Source: Mesorhizobium tianshanense
GTDB lineage: Bacteria > Pseudomonadota > Alphaproteobacteria > Rhizobiales > Rhizobiaceae
Assembly: GCF_007830515.1 (NCBI RefSeq)
Contig: NZ_VLKT01000036.1
Span: 18,808-82,807, forward strand
Direction of reading: 5' to 3'
DNA length: 64,000 nucleotides
A program made the position numbers and the translations under genes. Position 1 is the first letter of the stretch, and each line of letters begins with the position of its first letter. The notes beneath the pieces were generated by a model. The model saw only the letters and a list, made by a program, of their open reading frames with translations, did no database searches and was not told the DNA's origin. This document shows positions 50,416-59,928 of the stretch, piece by piece.

Positions 50416-52419
50416 ATGTTCAGGAAAATCCTCATCGCCAATCGCGGCGAGATCGCCTGCCGCGTCATCAAGACGGCGAGGAAACTCGGCATCGCCACCG
50501 TCGCCGTCTATTCGGATGCCGACCGCGATGCATTGCACGTGAAGATGGCCGACGAAGCCGTCCATATCGGTGCTTCGCCCTCAAGCCAATCCTACATCGT
50601 CATCGGCAAGATACTCGACGCCGTAACGGCGACAGGCGCGGATGCTGTTCATCCCGGCTATGGGTTTCTGTCCGAGAATGCGAATTTCGCTGAGGCGCTG
50701 AAGGCTGCTGGCGTCGCCTTCATCGGCCCGCCGCCGGTGGCGATCGAGGCGATGGGCGACAAGATCACCTCCAAGAAGATCGCCGCATCGGCTGGCGTCT
50801 CCACCGTGCCCGGCCATATGGGCCTGATTGCGGACGCCGACGAGGCCGTGAAGATCGCCAGCGAGATCGGCTATCCCGTGATGATCAAGGCCTCCGCCGG
50901 CGGTGGTGGCAAAGGCATGCGCATTGCCTGGAACGATTCCGAGGCGCGTGAAGGCTTCCAGTCGTCAAAGAACGAAGCGAAATCCTCCTTTGGCGACGAT
51001 CGCATCTTCATCGAGAAATTCGTCACACAACCGCGTCACATCGAAATCCAGGTGCTTGGCGACCAGCATGGCAATCTCATCTATCTCGGTGAACGGGAAT
51101 GCTCGATCCAGCGCCGCAACCAGAAGGTCATCGAAGAGGCGCCGTCATCGTTCCTGGACGCTGCAACACGCAGGGCCATGGGCGAACAGGCTGTCGCGCT
51201 GGGCAAGGCGGTCGGCTATTTTTCCGCCGGCACGGTCGAATTCATCGTCGATGGCGCGAAGAAATTCTACTTCCTCGAAATGAATACACGGCTGCAGGTT
51301 GAGCATCCGGTGACCGAACTCGTCACCGGCGTCGACCTCGTGGAGGAGATGATCCGCGTGGCGGCAGGGGAGCCGTTGCGCCTTCGGCAGGAGGACGTGG
51401 TGCTGAACGGCTGGGCGGTCGAGAGCCGGCTTTACGCCGAAGATCCTTTCCGCAATTTCCTGCCGTCGATTGGCCGGCTGACACGCTATCGGCCGCCGGT
51501 CGAAGGCGTCCGGGCGGACGGCGCGGTCGTGCGCAACGACACCGGCGTCTTCGAAGGCGGCGAGATCTCGATGTACTATGACCCCATGATCGCCAAGCTG
51601 TGCGCCTGGGCGCTGGATCGTCGCGCTGCAATCGAAGCGATGAGCAAGGCGCTGGATGATTTCGAGGTCGAAGGCATCGGCCACAATCTGCCGTTCTTGT
51701 CAGCCGTCATGGATCATCCCCGCTTCCGTGAAGGCCGATTGACCACAGCCTTTATCGCCGAAGAATATCCGGACGGCTTTTCAGGCGTCGAGCCGTCGGG
51801 GGGCGACGCCAGGAAGCTCGCGGCGATTGCCGCTTTCATCAACCTCAGCGGACATAAACGCAGCGTGTTGATCTCCGGCGCGATGGACAATCATCGCCGC
51901 GTCGTCGGCCGCGACTGGGTGGTGACGCTGGCCGGTGAGAGGTTTCTGATCGGGCTAAGGGAAGAAGGCGGCAGGACCATTGTCAGCTTCGGCGATGGTC
52001 CCTCAGTCTCGGTCGCCAGCGACTGGTTGCCCGGCCGCCACCACGCGGAATTCACCGTCGACAATGACGTGCTCGGCGTGAAGACGGCGCAGGCAGCGAC
52101 GGGCTTCCGCTTGCGCTGGCGTGGCATGGATGTGGTGGCCCACGTCCGTACGCCGCGCGTTGCCGAACTGGCGCTGCTGATGCCGGAAAAGCTGCCGCCT
52201 GACACATCGAAGATGCTGCTCTGCCCGATGCCTGGGGTAATAACCGCAGTCACGGTAAAGGCTGGAGACCAGGTTGAGGTCGGACAGGCGCTGGCCACCG
52301 TCGAAGCCATGAAGATGGAAAATGTCCTGCGCGCCGAGCGCAAGGCGATCGTCCGGCGCATTTCCGCGGAAGCGGGCGCCAGCCTTACCGTCGACGAACT
52401 CATCATGGAATTCGAGTGA
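50416..52419 (+). CDS. pccA: Propionyl-CoA carboxylase alpha subunit (biotin-containing)
   Basis: A 667-residue biotin carboxylase plus biotin carrier. FRKILIANRGEIACRVIKTA opens the carboxylase N-domain, the ATP-grasp loop is KASAGGGGKGMRIAWND (about residues 159-175), and RLQVEHPVTELVTGVDLVEE lies in the C-domain. The C-terminal biotinyl domain has the biotinylated Lys in VEAMKMENVLR (about residue 633). ATG 50416 is preferred to GTG 50401 because of the family start and an AGGAC site. It is 10 bp before the mutase gene. Confidence 0.96.
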   Translation: MFRKILIANRGEIACRVIKTARKLGIATVAVYSDADRDALHVKMADEAVHIGASPSSQSYIVIGKILDAVTATGADAVHPGYGFLSENANFAEALKAAGVAFIGPPPVAIEAMGDKITSKKIAASAGVSTVPGHMGLIADADEAVKIASEIGYPVMIKASAGGGGKGMRIAWNDSEAREGFQSSKNEAKSSFGDDRIFIEKFVTQPRHIEIQVLGDQHGNLIYLGERECSIQRRNQKVIEEAPSSFLDAATRRAMGEQAVALGKAVGYFSAGTVEFIVDGAKKFYFLEMNTRLQVEHPVTELVTGVDLVEEMIRVAAGEPLRLRQEDVVLNGWAVESRLYAEDPFRNFLPSIGRLTRYRPPVEGVRADGAVVRNDTGVFEGGEISMYYDPMIAKLCAWALDRRAAIEAMSKALDDFEVEGIGHNLPFLSAVMDHPRFREGRLTTAFIAEEYPDGFSGVEPSGGDARKLAAIAAFINLSGHKRSVLISGAMDNHRRVVGRDWVVTLAGERFLIGLREEGGRTIVSFGDGPSVSVASDWLPGRHHAEFTVDNDVLGVKTAQAATGFRLRWRGMDVVAHVRTPRVAELALLMPEKLPPDTSKMLLCPMPGVITAVTVKAGDQVEVGQALATVEAMKMENVLRAERKAIVRRISAEAGASLTVDELIMEFE

Positions 52420-52429
52420 GGATGGGGCA

Positions 52430-54571
52430 ATGGCCGACCGCGTAGACTATGAGGACTGGCAAAAGCTCGCCGAATGCGAACTGAAAGCATCGCCGGAGAG
52501 TCTTGTCTGGCGAACCCCGGAAGGCATCGACGTCAAGCCGCTCTATACGCAGGCCGATCTCGAAGGCGTCGGCCATCTCGGCACCATGCCGGGCATAAAG
52601 CCGTTCCTGCGCGGGCCGCGCGCCACCATGTATGCCGGGCGGCCGTGGACGATCCGCCAGTATGCCGGTTTCTCGACGGCCGAGGAATCCAATGCCTTCT
52701 ACCGCAAGGCGCTGGCCGCGGGACAGCAGGGCGTGTCGGTCGCCTTCGACCTCGCCACCCACCGCGGCTATGACAGCGACCATCCCCGCGTCGAGGGCGA
52801 TGTCGGCAAGGCGGGCGTGGCAATCGACAGCGTCGAGGACATGAAGATCCTGTTCGACAGCATCCCGCTCGACGCAGTGTCTGTATCGATGACGATGAAT
52901 GGCGCCGTCATTCCGATCCTCGCCAGTTTCATCGTCGCCGGCGAGGAACAGGGCGTGCCGCGCGCGAAACTTTCCGGAACCATTCAGAACGATATCCTCA
53001 AGGAGTTCATGGTCCGCAACACCTATATCTACCCGCCCGAACCCTCGATGCGCCTCGTCGCCGATATCATCGAATATACGGCCAAGGAGATGCCGAAGTT
53101 CAACTCGATCTCGATTTCCGGCTATCACATGCAGGAAGCGGGTGCGACGCTGGTGCAGGAGCTTGCCTTCACGCTGGCGGACGGCCGCGAATATGTGCGC
53201 GCGGCGATCGCCAAGGGCCTCGATGTCGACGCCTTTGCTGGCCGCCTGTCCTTCTTCTTTGCGATAGGCATGAACTTCTTCATGGAAGCGGCGAAGCTGC
53301 GCGCCGCGCGTCTGCTGTGGTCGCGCATCATGGAGGAGTTCGAGCCGAAGAAGCAGTCGTCGCTAATGCTACGCACCCATTGTCAGACCTCCGGGGTGTC
53401 GCTGCAGGAACAGGACCCCTACAACAACATCGTGCGCACGGCCTATGAGGCGATGGCCGCAGCACTCGGCGGCACACAGTCGCTGCACACCAATGCGTTC
53501 GACGAGGCAATCGCATTGCCTACAGAGTTTTCGGCCCGCATTGCTCGCAACACACAACTCATCCTCCAGCACGAGACCGGCGTGACCAAGGTGGTTGATC
53601 CGCTTGCCGGCTCCTACTATGTCGAAGGCCTGACCAATGCGCTCGCTGACGCGGCCTGGACGCTCATCGAAGAAGTCGAGGCAATGGGTGGCATGACTAA
53701 GGCCGTCGCCACCGGCCTGCCCAAGCGCATGATCGAGGAATCGGCGACGCGTCGTCAAGCAGCCGTCGACCGGGGCGACGAGGTGATTGTTGGTGTCAAC
53801 AAATACCGGCTGGACGAGGAAGACAAGATCGACATCCTCGACATTGACAATGCCGCTGTGCAGCTGTCGCAAATTGCTCGGATCAAAACAACAAAGCGCC
53901 AACGCGATCCCAAGCGAGTTGACGCTGCCCTTGTCGTACTTGGCCAGACCGCGGCTAACGGCAAGGGCAATATCCTTGAAGCTGCCATCGAAGCGTCGCG
54001 TGCGCGCGCCACGGTAGGCGAGATTTCAGACGCGCTGCGCAGCGCCTTTGGCACTCATACCGCCGAGCCGGAAGTGGTTTGCACGGTCTATGGCAAGGCG
54101 TATGACGGCGAGCCGGAATTCAGCACACTGGTTTCACGCCTTGAAAATTTCTCGGCCTCGCTCGGAACTAGACCAATGATCATGGTTGCCAAGCTTGGTC
54201 AGGACGGCCACGACCGGGGTGCAAAGGTCATCGCCTCGGCGTTCGGCGACATAGGTTTTGATGTCCTTGCCGGACCGCTGTTTCAGACGCCGGACGAGGC
54301 CGCCGATCTGGCGGTCGCCGCGAAAGTCCATGTCATCGGCGTATCTTCGCTGGCCGCCGGCCACAAGACGCTTCTGCCGCAGCTGATTGGGGCACTGAAG
54401 CAAAAGGGCGCAGAAAACATCATGGTCATCTGCGGCGGCGTGGTGCCGCGCCAGGACTACGAGTTTTTGCTGGACAACGGTGTCGCCGCCATCTTCGGCC
54501 CGGGTACCAACGTCCTCGACGCAGCGCGCACAGTGCTAGACCTCATGGAGGGCAAGGCGCGGAACGATTGA
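52430..54571 (+). CDS. mcm: Methylmalonyl-CoA mutase (adenosylcobalamin-dependent)
   Basis: A 713-residue single-chain mutase converting (R)-methylmalonyl-CoA to succinyl-CoA. Substrate domain: TMYAGRPWTIRQYAGFSTAE and VSVAFDLATHRGYDSDHPRV (about residues 66-125), RTHCQTSGVSLQEQDPYNN. The C-terminal B12 domain has KLGQDGHDRGAKVIASAFGD (DxHxxG; about 585-604) and CGGVVPRQDYEFL. ATG 52430 follows pccA by 10 bp. The racemase (epimerase) needed between PCC and mutase is not in the window and must lie elsewhere. No mutase chaperone gene (meaB) follows. Confidence 0.96.
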   Translation: MADRVDYEDWQKLAECELKASPESLVWRTPEGIDVKPLYTQADLEGVGHLGTMPGIKPFLRGPRATMYAGRPWTIRQYAGFSTAEESNAFYRKALAAGQQGVSVAFDLATHRGYDSDHPRVEGDVGKAGVAIDSVEDMKILFDSIPLDAVSVSMTMNGAVIPILASFIVAGEEQGVPRAKLSGTIQNDILKEFMVRNTYIYPPEPSMRLVADIIEYTAKEMPKFNSISISGYHMQEAGATLVQELAFTLADGREYVRAAIAKGLDVDAFAGRLSFFFAIGMNFFMEAAKLRAARLLWSRIMEEFEPKKQSSLMLRTHCQTSGVSLQEQDPYNNIVRTAYEAMAAALGGTQSLHTNAFDEAIALPTEFSARIARNTQLILQHETGVTKVVDPLAGSYYVEGLTNALADAAWTLIEEVEAMGGMTKAVATGLPKRMIEESATRRQAAVDRGDEVIVGVNKYRLDEEDKIDILDIDNAAVQLSQIARIKTTKRQRDPKRVDAALVVLGQTAANGKGNILEAAIEASRARATVGEISDALRSAFGTHTAEPEVVCTVYGKAYDGEPEFSTLVSRLENFSASLGTRPMIMVAKLGQDGHDRGAKVIASAFGDIGFDVLAGPLFQTPDEAADLAVAAKVHVIGVSSLAAGHKTLLPQLIGALKQKGAENIMVICGGVVPRQDYEFLLDNGVAAIFGPGTNVLDAARTVLDLMEGKARND

Positions 54572-54647
54572 CGCATGCGAGCGGACGCAACGCGCCAATG
54601 TCCACATGCTTACTCGGTGTTCGCGAAGCCATGAATCTAGACTAAGA

Positions 54648-55052
54648 CTAGGATTTTTCTGATCCCGTCACGCATCGCCTCGGCCTGTTTGTGGGCACAT
54701 AGCGACGGTCGTCTGTCGAGGCGATCTCTTCGCACGTCGGTTCAAAGGGATCATCCAGAATGTCATCGTCCTCAATTCCTAGAGCCAGCAACACGAAAAG
54801 ACGATGCCGTGCTAGGCACTGACACTCGCACTCGCTGTCGGGCACTTCGGTTATGAGGACGTACGGCGTCTTCGGCGAAGTCCGGTGAAAAGGGTCGCTT
54901 GCACAATGAAACGGCGCCAAAAGGACTGCGCAAGGTCGCGCAAACCCGTGGATATCCAACGTCCTTCCCGCGCCACGCCAGGATCGATAGCCCACTTGAT
55001 TTGCTGTCATAAACATGTAATCGTTCCTACCTATTGTGGCACTCACATTCAA
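54648..55052 (-). CDS. Possible small gene of unknown function (uncertain)
   Basis: A frame of up to 134 codons in the 527-bp gap after mcm. Part reads like protein (SPKTPYVLITEVPDSECECQ, RHRLFVLLALGIEDDDILDD), but there is no known family, and the start is unclear (55052, 55016 or 55010). The 34-bp repeat at 55006-55039 would cover its start, so it could be divergent from the phosphoesterase. The rest of the gap shows no feature. Treat as tentative. Confidence 0.25.
   Translation of the reverse strand: MNVSATIGRNDYMFMTANQVGYRSWRGAGRTLDIHGFARPCAVLLAPFHCASDPFHRTSPKTPYVLITEVPDSECECQCLARHRLFVLLALGIEDDDILDDPFEPTCEEIASTDDRRYVPTNRPRRCVTGSEKS
55006..55039 (+). promoter_or_regulatory. 34-bp shared upstream element, copy 1
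   Basis: Matches 56195-56228 at 27 of 34 positions, with the uninterrupted core ATCGTTCCTA and outer GTCA and TATT blocks. It ends about 60 bp before the proposed phosphoesterase start, nearly the same distance as copy 2 from its gene. Confidence 0.6.
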
Positions 55053-55098
55053 AGCGCATTCTGAGGAATGCGGCGCGCAGCGAAAGACGGCGGAACCA

Positions 55099-55953
55099 GT
55101 GGCACGACACCATGTTATCCAGATTTCTGATCTGCACCTGAGCGAGGAGCGGAGCTACAATCAGCCCGGATGGGAGGCTTGCGTTCAGTATATTAAGAAT
55201 AGCGGGCCAGAATTTGTTGCTGTCACCGGCGATCTAGTGCTTGATGATCCGGACCGTGATGAGGATCATCATTTCGTACGGAGTCAATTGGATCGGATAT
55301 CGGCCCCTTGGGCATCAATACCCGGGAACCATGACATCGGCGATACGCACCCAAACCCATACATGGGGCAGCGCTTCGATGTGTCTCGCCTTCAGCGTTA
55401 CAGGCGTAGCTTTGGCGCTGATTTCTGGACCAGAGAACTCGGCGATTGGTTACTCATCGGCCTGAACGCAATGCTGCCGGGCTCTGGACTACAGGTCGAG
55501 GCTGAGCAGTACGAATGGCTTCGTGAGATTGCTCATGAAGACCCGAACCGACCAACGGCATTGTTCCTTCACAAGCCACTTTGTATCAATCGCATCGATG
55601 AAGAAAGTTCACCGGACGCGTGTGTCGTCGACGTGGGTCGAGACCGGCTGCTCTCCGTCATGCAAGGTGTAAATCTTCGATTTGTAGCCAGCGGTCACAA
55701 CCATCACTATCGAACGCTGACGTCAGGAGAAGTGAAGATGGTCTGGGCCCCTAGCACGGCCCAAATCCTTCATATGGCTAGACCATTTACTGCGCTGCTA
55801 AGGCCCGGCCTCGTCAACTTTTGGCTGGACGACGACGGGAGCCTGGAATTCGGTTTGGTCGAACCAAGCGGTATGGTTGCGACCGATGTTACAGATATCA
55901 TCCGCCAGTACGGCGCAATGCGCTCGGCTCCTGTCAAACAATGGCGAGTATAA
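55099..55953 (+). CDS. Calcineurin-like metallophosphoesterase
   Basis: A 284-residue binuclear metal phosphoesterase, close to the cAMP/glycerophosphodiesterase (CpdA/GpdQ) group. Metal ligands are seen in QISDLHLSEE (D, H), AVTGDLVLDDP (D), IPGNHDIGD (N, H), FLHKPLC (H) and VASGHNHHYR (H, H). The start is placed at GTG 55099 (VARHHVIQISDLHL), as family members begin just before ISDLHL; the GTG at 55036 lies inside the 34-bp element. Natural substrate is unknown. Sharing that element with the transporter at 56281 suggests that it may process an imported or extracellular phosphoester. Confidence 0.85.
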   Translation: MARHHVIQISDLHLSEERSYNQPGWEACVQYIKNSGPEFVAVTGDLVLDDPDRDEDHHFVRSQLDRISAPWASIPGNHDIGDTHPNPYMGQRFDVSRLQRYRRSFGADFWTRELGDWLLIGLNAMLPGSGLQVEAEQYEWLREIAHEDPNRPTALFLHKPLCINRIDEESSPDACVVDVGRDRLLSVMQGVNLRFVASGHNHHYRTLTSGEVKMVWAPSTAQILHMARPFTALLRPGLVNFWLDDDGSLEFGLVEPSGMVATDVTDIIRQYGAMRSAPVKQWRV

Positions 55954-56194
55954 TTCCGATGATTGGCGTTCAATCACAGGTACGACTTGGCACGCCAACA
56001 CCGCAGAACCAAGATGATCCGCGTTCGAGAATTATGCCAGTTCACTATCTGACTCGAACATTAATCTTCCTAACACGGCCTTCACTGCCGTCCGCAGCCC
56101 GACCGGTGGGTTTTGCGGTAAGACCGAGCCGCGGTGATCGAGTCTTCGAAGTGTCACCCGACCGGTACCTTGTACATCGCAAATGGTGGAAATC

Positions 56195-56228
56195 GTCACA
56201 TAGATGCAATCGTTCCTATGTATTTTGG
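56195..56228 (+). promoter_or_regulatory. 34-bp shared upstream element, copy 2
   Basis: Second copy, 53 bp before the substrate-binding protein gene. This copy also holds an inverted pair ACATAG...CTATGT with a 12-bp spacer. It is a candidate operator for the GntR/UTRA regulator at 61800. The rest of the 327-bp gap (55954-56280) shows no gene. Confidence 0.6.
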
Positions 56229-56280
56229 TTCGGTGCCGCTTCGAATCTCCTGAGCGGACATTCACCGTTCACTTCAAAGG

Positions 56281-57861
56281 ATGTTCCTGATGCAACACTG
56301 GTTACGACCCGTACACGCCGTGTTCGGCGCCATCGCTTTTGCTTCCGTATTCTTGGCGCCGGGAGCTAGCGCGCGAGATCGCCCAGACCTCACGGTCGCA
56401 GTGAATTCCCTCGGCCAGAAAATGGATCCCGCCGACTTCCCATTGGCGACCGAGTTGCGGGTCTATGGTTCGGTCTTTGACAACCTCATCAAACGCGATT
56501 TCAAGGCCGAAGGCATCGATCCATCGAAGGGTGCCGTCCTTGTTCCGGCGCTGGCTACCGCATGGACCAGGATTGACGGCCGAACTTTAGAGCTCGAGCT
56601 TCGCCAAGGAGTCAAATTCCACAATGGTGACGAGCTTACATCCGAGGATGTGGCATTCACGTTTTCGCCCGAAAGAATTTTTGGCGCGAATGCGATACTC
56701 CCTTCCGCGAAATCGTTCTTCGGGTGTTGGGAGCCTGTCCAAGTTCTCTCGCGCTATAAGGTACGGATCGTCGGCTGCACGGAGGACCCGGTCATTGAAC
56801 TGAAGCTAACCCACTATTCCGCAGGTATTGTCAACAGGGCAGTATACACAAAAGAGGGTCAAGCAGCGTTCAAACGAGCTCCGGTCGGTACAGGTCCTCT
56901 GCAATTTGTCGAGTGGAAGGACGGAGACTATATCAAATTTAAGGCATTCGACGATTATTTCGATGGGCACCCAACTTTCAACTCTATCACCTTTCGTGAA
57001 GTTCCCGAGACCGCTGCTCGCGTGGCTGGTTTAGTTAGTGGAGACTTTGACCTTATTACGCAGGTCACTCCGGATCAATTTCCCACAATCGAAGCAAGCC
57101 CAGACCTTCAAGTTTTGCCGACCTTGCTGGAACAGATGCAAATGCTTTGGATAGTAGGCAAGGAACCGGCCGTATCGGATAAGCGCGTTCGCCAGGCGCT
57201 TGCCATGTCGATTGATCGAGAAGCCATCGTTCAATCACTTTGGAATAATCAAACGAAAGTTGAAGACCAGTTTCAGCTGCCGACACTGGGTGTGCTGTAT
57301 GACCCAAATCGTCCCGGAGTTCAGTTTAATCCGGACCGCGCCCGGACGTTGCTGAAAGAAGCGGGTTATTCAAACGCACCCGTGACGCTTCGCGTGATAG
57401 CGAACTACTACGTAAATGGCGAAGCTGCCATACAGGCTATCCAAGCCATGTGGCAGGCGGTCGGGATCAATGCAAAGCTTGAGATTGTCGAGAACTTTAC
57501 GCAGGCGTTTGCGCCAGGTGCATCGGTAGTAATGGGCGGATGCGGTTTTGAGTTGGCATCTCCGGAGTCGCTTGCTTCGTGCTTCTTTGGCGACGAAGCT
57601 CTCACTCGCAAACGCGGGTTTCCTGACGGAATTCCAGGGTTGGATGCACTCGCTGCAAATCTGGCAACGCTGGACACGGCGAAGCGGAGACAAACGTTCC
57701 AGGCAATGCTCGATATCCTGGAGGACGAAGTGCCCGCCACCCCTCTCTACCGCACCCCCCACTTCTTTGCGGGCAAGCGGAGCATATTGTGGGCTCCGAG
57801 TCCCGATTTTAGGACGGATTTCCGACCGGGGAACCTTAGCTTCACTGAGGCTACCCGTTAA
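56281..57861 (+). CDS. Peptide/nickel-type ABC transporter substrate-binding protein
   Basis: A 526-residue SBP family 5 (DppA/OppA/NikA type) periplasmic protein. Signal peptide ends near FLAPGASA (about residue 31). Family signatures are VPALATAWTRIDGRTLELEL with RQGVKFHNGDELTSEDVAFT (about residues 85-125), and PVGTGPLQFVEWKDGDYIKF. Cysteines in FFGCWEP, IVGCTED and MGGCGFELAS are unusual and may form disulfides. ATG 56281 or ATG 56290. First gene of a five-gene transporter operon; substrate not evident. Confidence 0.92.
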   Translation: MFLMQHWLRPVHAVFGAIAFASVFLAPGASARDRPDLTVAVNSLGQKMDPADFPLATELRVYGSVFDNLIKRDFKAEGIDPSKGAVLVPALATAWTRIDGRTLELELRQGVKFHNGDELTSEDVAFTFSPERIFGANAILPSAKSFFGCWEPVQVLSRYKVRIVGCTEDPVIELKLTHYSAGIVNRAVYTKEGQAAFKRAPVGTGPLQFVEWKDGDYIKFKAFDDYFDGHPTFNSITFREVPETAARVAGLVSGDFDLITQVTPDQFPTIEASPDLQVLPTLLEQMQMLWIVGKEPAVSDKRVRQALAMSIDREAIVQSLWNNQTKVEDQFQLPTLGVLYDPNRPGVQFNPDRARTLLKEAGYSNAPVTLRVIANYYVNGEAAIQAIQAMWQAVGINAKLEIVENFTQAFAPGASVVMGGCGFELASPESLASCFFGDEALTRKRGFPDGIPGLDALAANLATLDTAKRRQTFQAMLDILEDEVPATPLYRTPHFFAGKRSILWAPSPDFRTDFRPGNLSFTEATR

Positions 57862-57871
57862 AGGCGGCACG

Positions 57872-58930
57872 ATGTCGACAATTAAAACGACAACTTTTGT
57901 GGTCGGTCAGGTACTGCGAGAGATCGCAGTACCACTCCGCGTAGTCGGTTCTGTTCCCGAAAAAGCGTTGCTGCGCCTTGACGCTCTCAGTGTCCGTCTT
58001 CCTAGCCGACACGGTGAAGTGCATGCCGTCAGGCATGTATCATTGAGCGTGAATGCCGGCGAGTGCCTTGGCGTCGTTGGCGAGAGCGGCTGCGGCAAGA
58101 GCACCGTTTGTTCGGCAATTCTTTCACTTCTTCCAGACAATGCGCGGATCGACGGGCGAATTTTGTTCGGGGGAAAGGATCTGCGAACGATCTCGTCCAA
58201 GGGAATTTCCGGCATACGTGGCCGGGAGATTGCAATGGTTTTTCAGGATCCCATGAATTCGCTGAATCCTGTCCGGCGGGTGGGAGCGCAGATCGCTGAC
58301 AAGATCATGGTACATAAGGGGTTATCTCGCGGAGCTGCGCTAGCCGAGGCCGCCCGCTTTCTCGATCTGGTAAAAGTGCCTGCCGCTCGGGAGCGTCTTA
58401 ATGATTACCCTCACCAGCTTTCCGGTGGCCTATGCCAGCGCATCATGATTGGCATGGCGTTGTCATGCGAACCCAAGCTTCTCATAGCTGACGAACCTAC
58501 GACCGCGCTGGACGTGACCATCCAAGCCCAAATCCTTAGCCTTCTTGGCGAGCTTCGGCGCGAACTTGGGATGGCGATTATCCTCGTTTCGCATGATCTG
58601 GGCGTCATAGCGCAAACTTCGGACCGCATTGCCGTCATGTACGCCGGAGAGGTGGTAGAAGAGGCTCGGACAGAGGTTCTGCTAAAAGACCCGAAGCATC
58701 CTTACACACAGGGACTGATTGAAGCCTCACCAGGCATCGAGCCAACAGTCGGGCCCTTGGTAACGATACCGGGAAGTGTCGTGTCGCTCTTGGGGGCGCC
58801 AAGTGGCTGCGCTTTCGCGCCTCGATGCCGGCGTGCAAATGACAAGTGTGGCCGAATGCCTCCGCATCTCGAGCCGACGTCCATGGGCGCAATGGTTGCC
58901 TGTCATTTCCCAAACGGATGGACACAATGA
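57872..58930 (+). CDS. ABC transporter ATPase (DppD/OppD type)
   Basis: A 352-residue ATPase. Walker A GVVGESGCGKSTVCSAILSL lies near residues 68-87, Q-loop MVFQDPMNSLNP, signature QLSGGLCQRIMIGMALS (usual consensus LSGGMRQR), Walker B LLIADEPTTALDVTIQAQ. The C-terminal oligopeptide domain has four cysteines, CAFAPRCRRANDKC plus VACHF, matching the iron-sulfur-like motif of OppD-type subunits. ATG 57872 is 10 bp after the SBP gene; earlier frames overlap that gene. The dppF-like start overlaps the stop. Confidence 0.93.
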   Translation: MSTIKTTTFVVGQVLREIAVPLRVVGSVPEKALLRLDALSVRLPSRHGEVHAVRHVSLSVNAGECLGVVGESGCGKSTVCSAILSLLPDNARIDGRILFGGKDLRTISSKGISGIRGREIAMVFQDPMNSLNPVRRVGAQIADKIMVHKGLSRGAALAEAARFLDLVKVPAARERLNDYPHQLSGGLCQRIMIGMALSCEPKLLIADEPTTALDVTIQAQILSLLGELRRELGMAIILVSHDLGVIAQTSDRIAVMYAGEVVEEARTEVLLKDPKHPYTQGLIEASPGIEPTVGPLVTIPGSVVSLLGAPSGCAFAPRCRRANDKCGRMPPHLEPTSMGAMVACHFPNGWTQ

Positions 58931-59928
58931 ACGACTTACCGCTGCTGACAGCGACAAAGTTGTCGCGATCGTTCTTCTTCAACCGAGGGTTGTTTAATTC
59001 TAAACAGCGCATAGTCAAGGCGGTCGACGACGTAACATTTGCTCTCGGCCGCAGTGAAACGCTGGCACTCGTCGGCGAAAGCGGTTCGGGCAAGTCAACA
59101 ACGGGTCGCCTCGCCCTCGGCATGATGAAGCCGACGAGTGGTGTTGTTCGTTACGAAAGCCAGGACTTATCCAAACTCCATGGAACAGCGTGGCGACGGT
59201 CACGCCGAAACATGCAAATGATTTTCCAGGATTCATCGAGCGCCCTTGACCCACGTATGACAGTGGGGGCGCAGATTGAGGAAGTCATTTCAGTCCATGG
59301 ACTAGCCGACAAAAAGCATTCGTCTCGTGACCTGATGATGGACGCGCTCGACCGCGTTGGCCTCGGCGGGGCAGATCTTCGATATCCAAGGGAACTGTCG
59401 GGAGGTCAGCGGCAGCGTATCGCCATAGCGAGAGCATTGGCGATGCAGGCAAAGCTGATCGTTTGCGATGAACCGGTTTCAGCACTCGATGTCTCGGTGC
59501 AGGCCCAGATCGTCAATCTCCTGGTCGAAATGCAAGAGAAGTTCGGCCTGAGTTACTTATTCATTTCGCATGATCTCCGGGTTGTGCGCCATATCAGTCA
59601 CCGTGTCGCGGTTATGTACCTGGGGCGCATCGTCGAGATGGCCCGCACGTTCGAGATTTTTGAGAACCCGCTCCATCCGTACACACGTGCCCTGTTGGCG
59701 GCGGTGCCAGCAATTGATTCCCGAAACCGACATTCTTCACGAACTCCCCTCATCGAAGGCGAACTGCCCGATCCGGCCTCTCCGCCGTCGGGCTGCCGAT
59801 TCCAAACACGCTGTCCTTTAGTGCACGATATCTGCCGCCAGGTGGAACCAGCCTTGGCCGATGCGGGCGGAGATCACACAGTGGCCTGCCATATGACTGG
59901 ATTGTCAGAGAATGGAGGTTCCCAATGA
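58927..59928 (+). CDS. ABC transporter ATPase (DppF/OppF type)
   Basis: A 333-residue second ATPase subunit. Walker A LVGESGSGKSTTGRLALGMM near residues 50-69, signature ELSGGQRQRIAIARALAMQA, Walker B LIVCDEPVSALDVSVQAQ, and the C-terminal oligopeptide domain with CRFQTRCPLVHDIC. ATG 58927 overlaps the preceding stop (ATGA), and the permease start overlaps its own stop. It forms the heterodimeric motor with the DppD-like subunit. Confidence 0.93.
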   Translation: MNDLPLLTATKLSRSFFFNRGLFNSKQRIVKAVDDVTFALGRSETLALVGESGSGKSTTGRLALGMMKPTSGVVRYESQDLSKLHGTAWRRSRRNMQMIFQDSSSALDPRMTVGAQIEEVISVHGLADKKHSSRDLMMDALDRVGLGGADLRYPRELSGGQRQRIAIARALAMQAKLIVCDEPVSALDVSVQAQIVNLLVEMQEKFGLSYLFISHDLRVVRHISHRVAVMYLGRIVEMARTFEIFENPLHPYTRALLAAVPAIDSRNRHSSRTPLIEGELPDPASPPSGCRFQTRCPLVHDICRQVEPALADAGGDHTVACHMTGLSENGGSQ

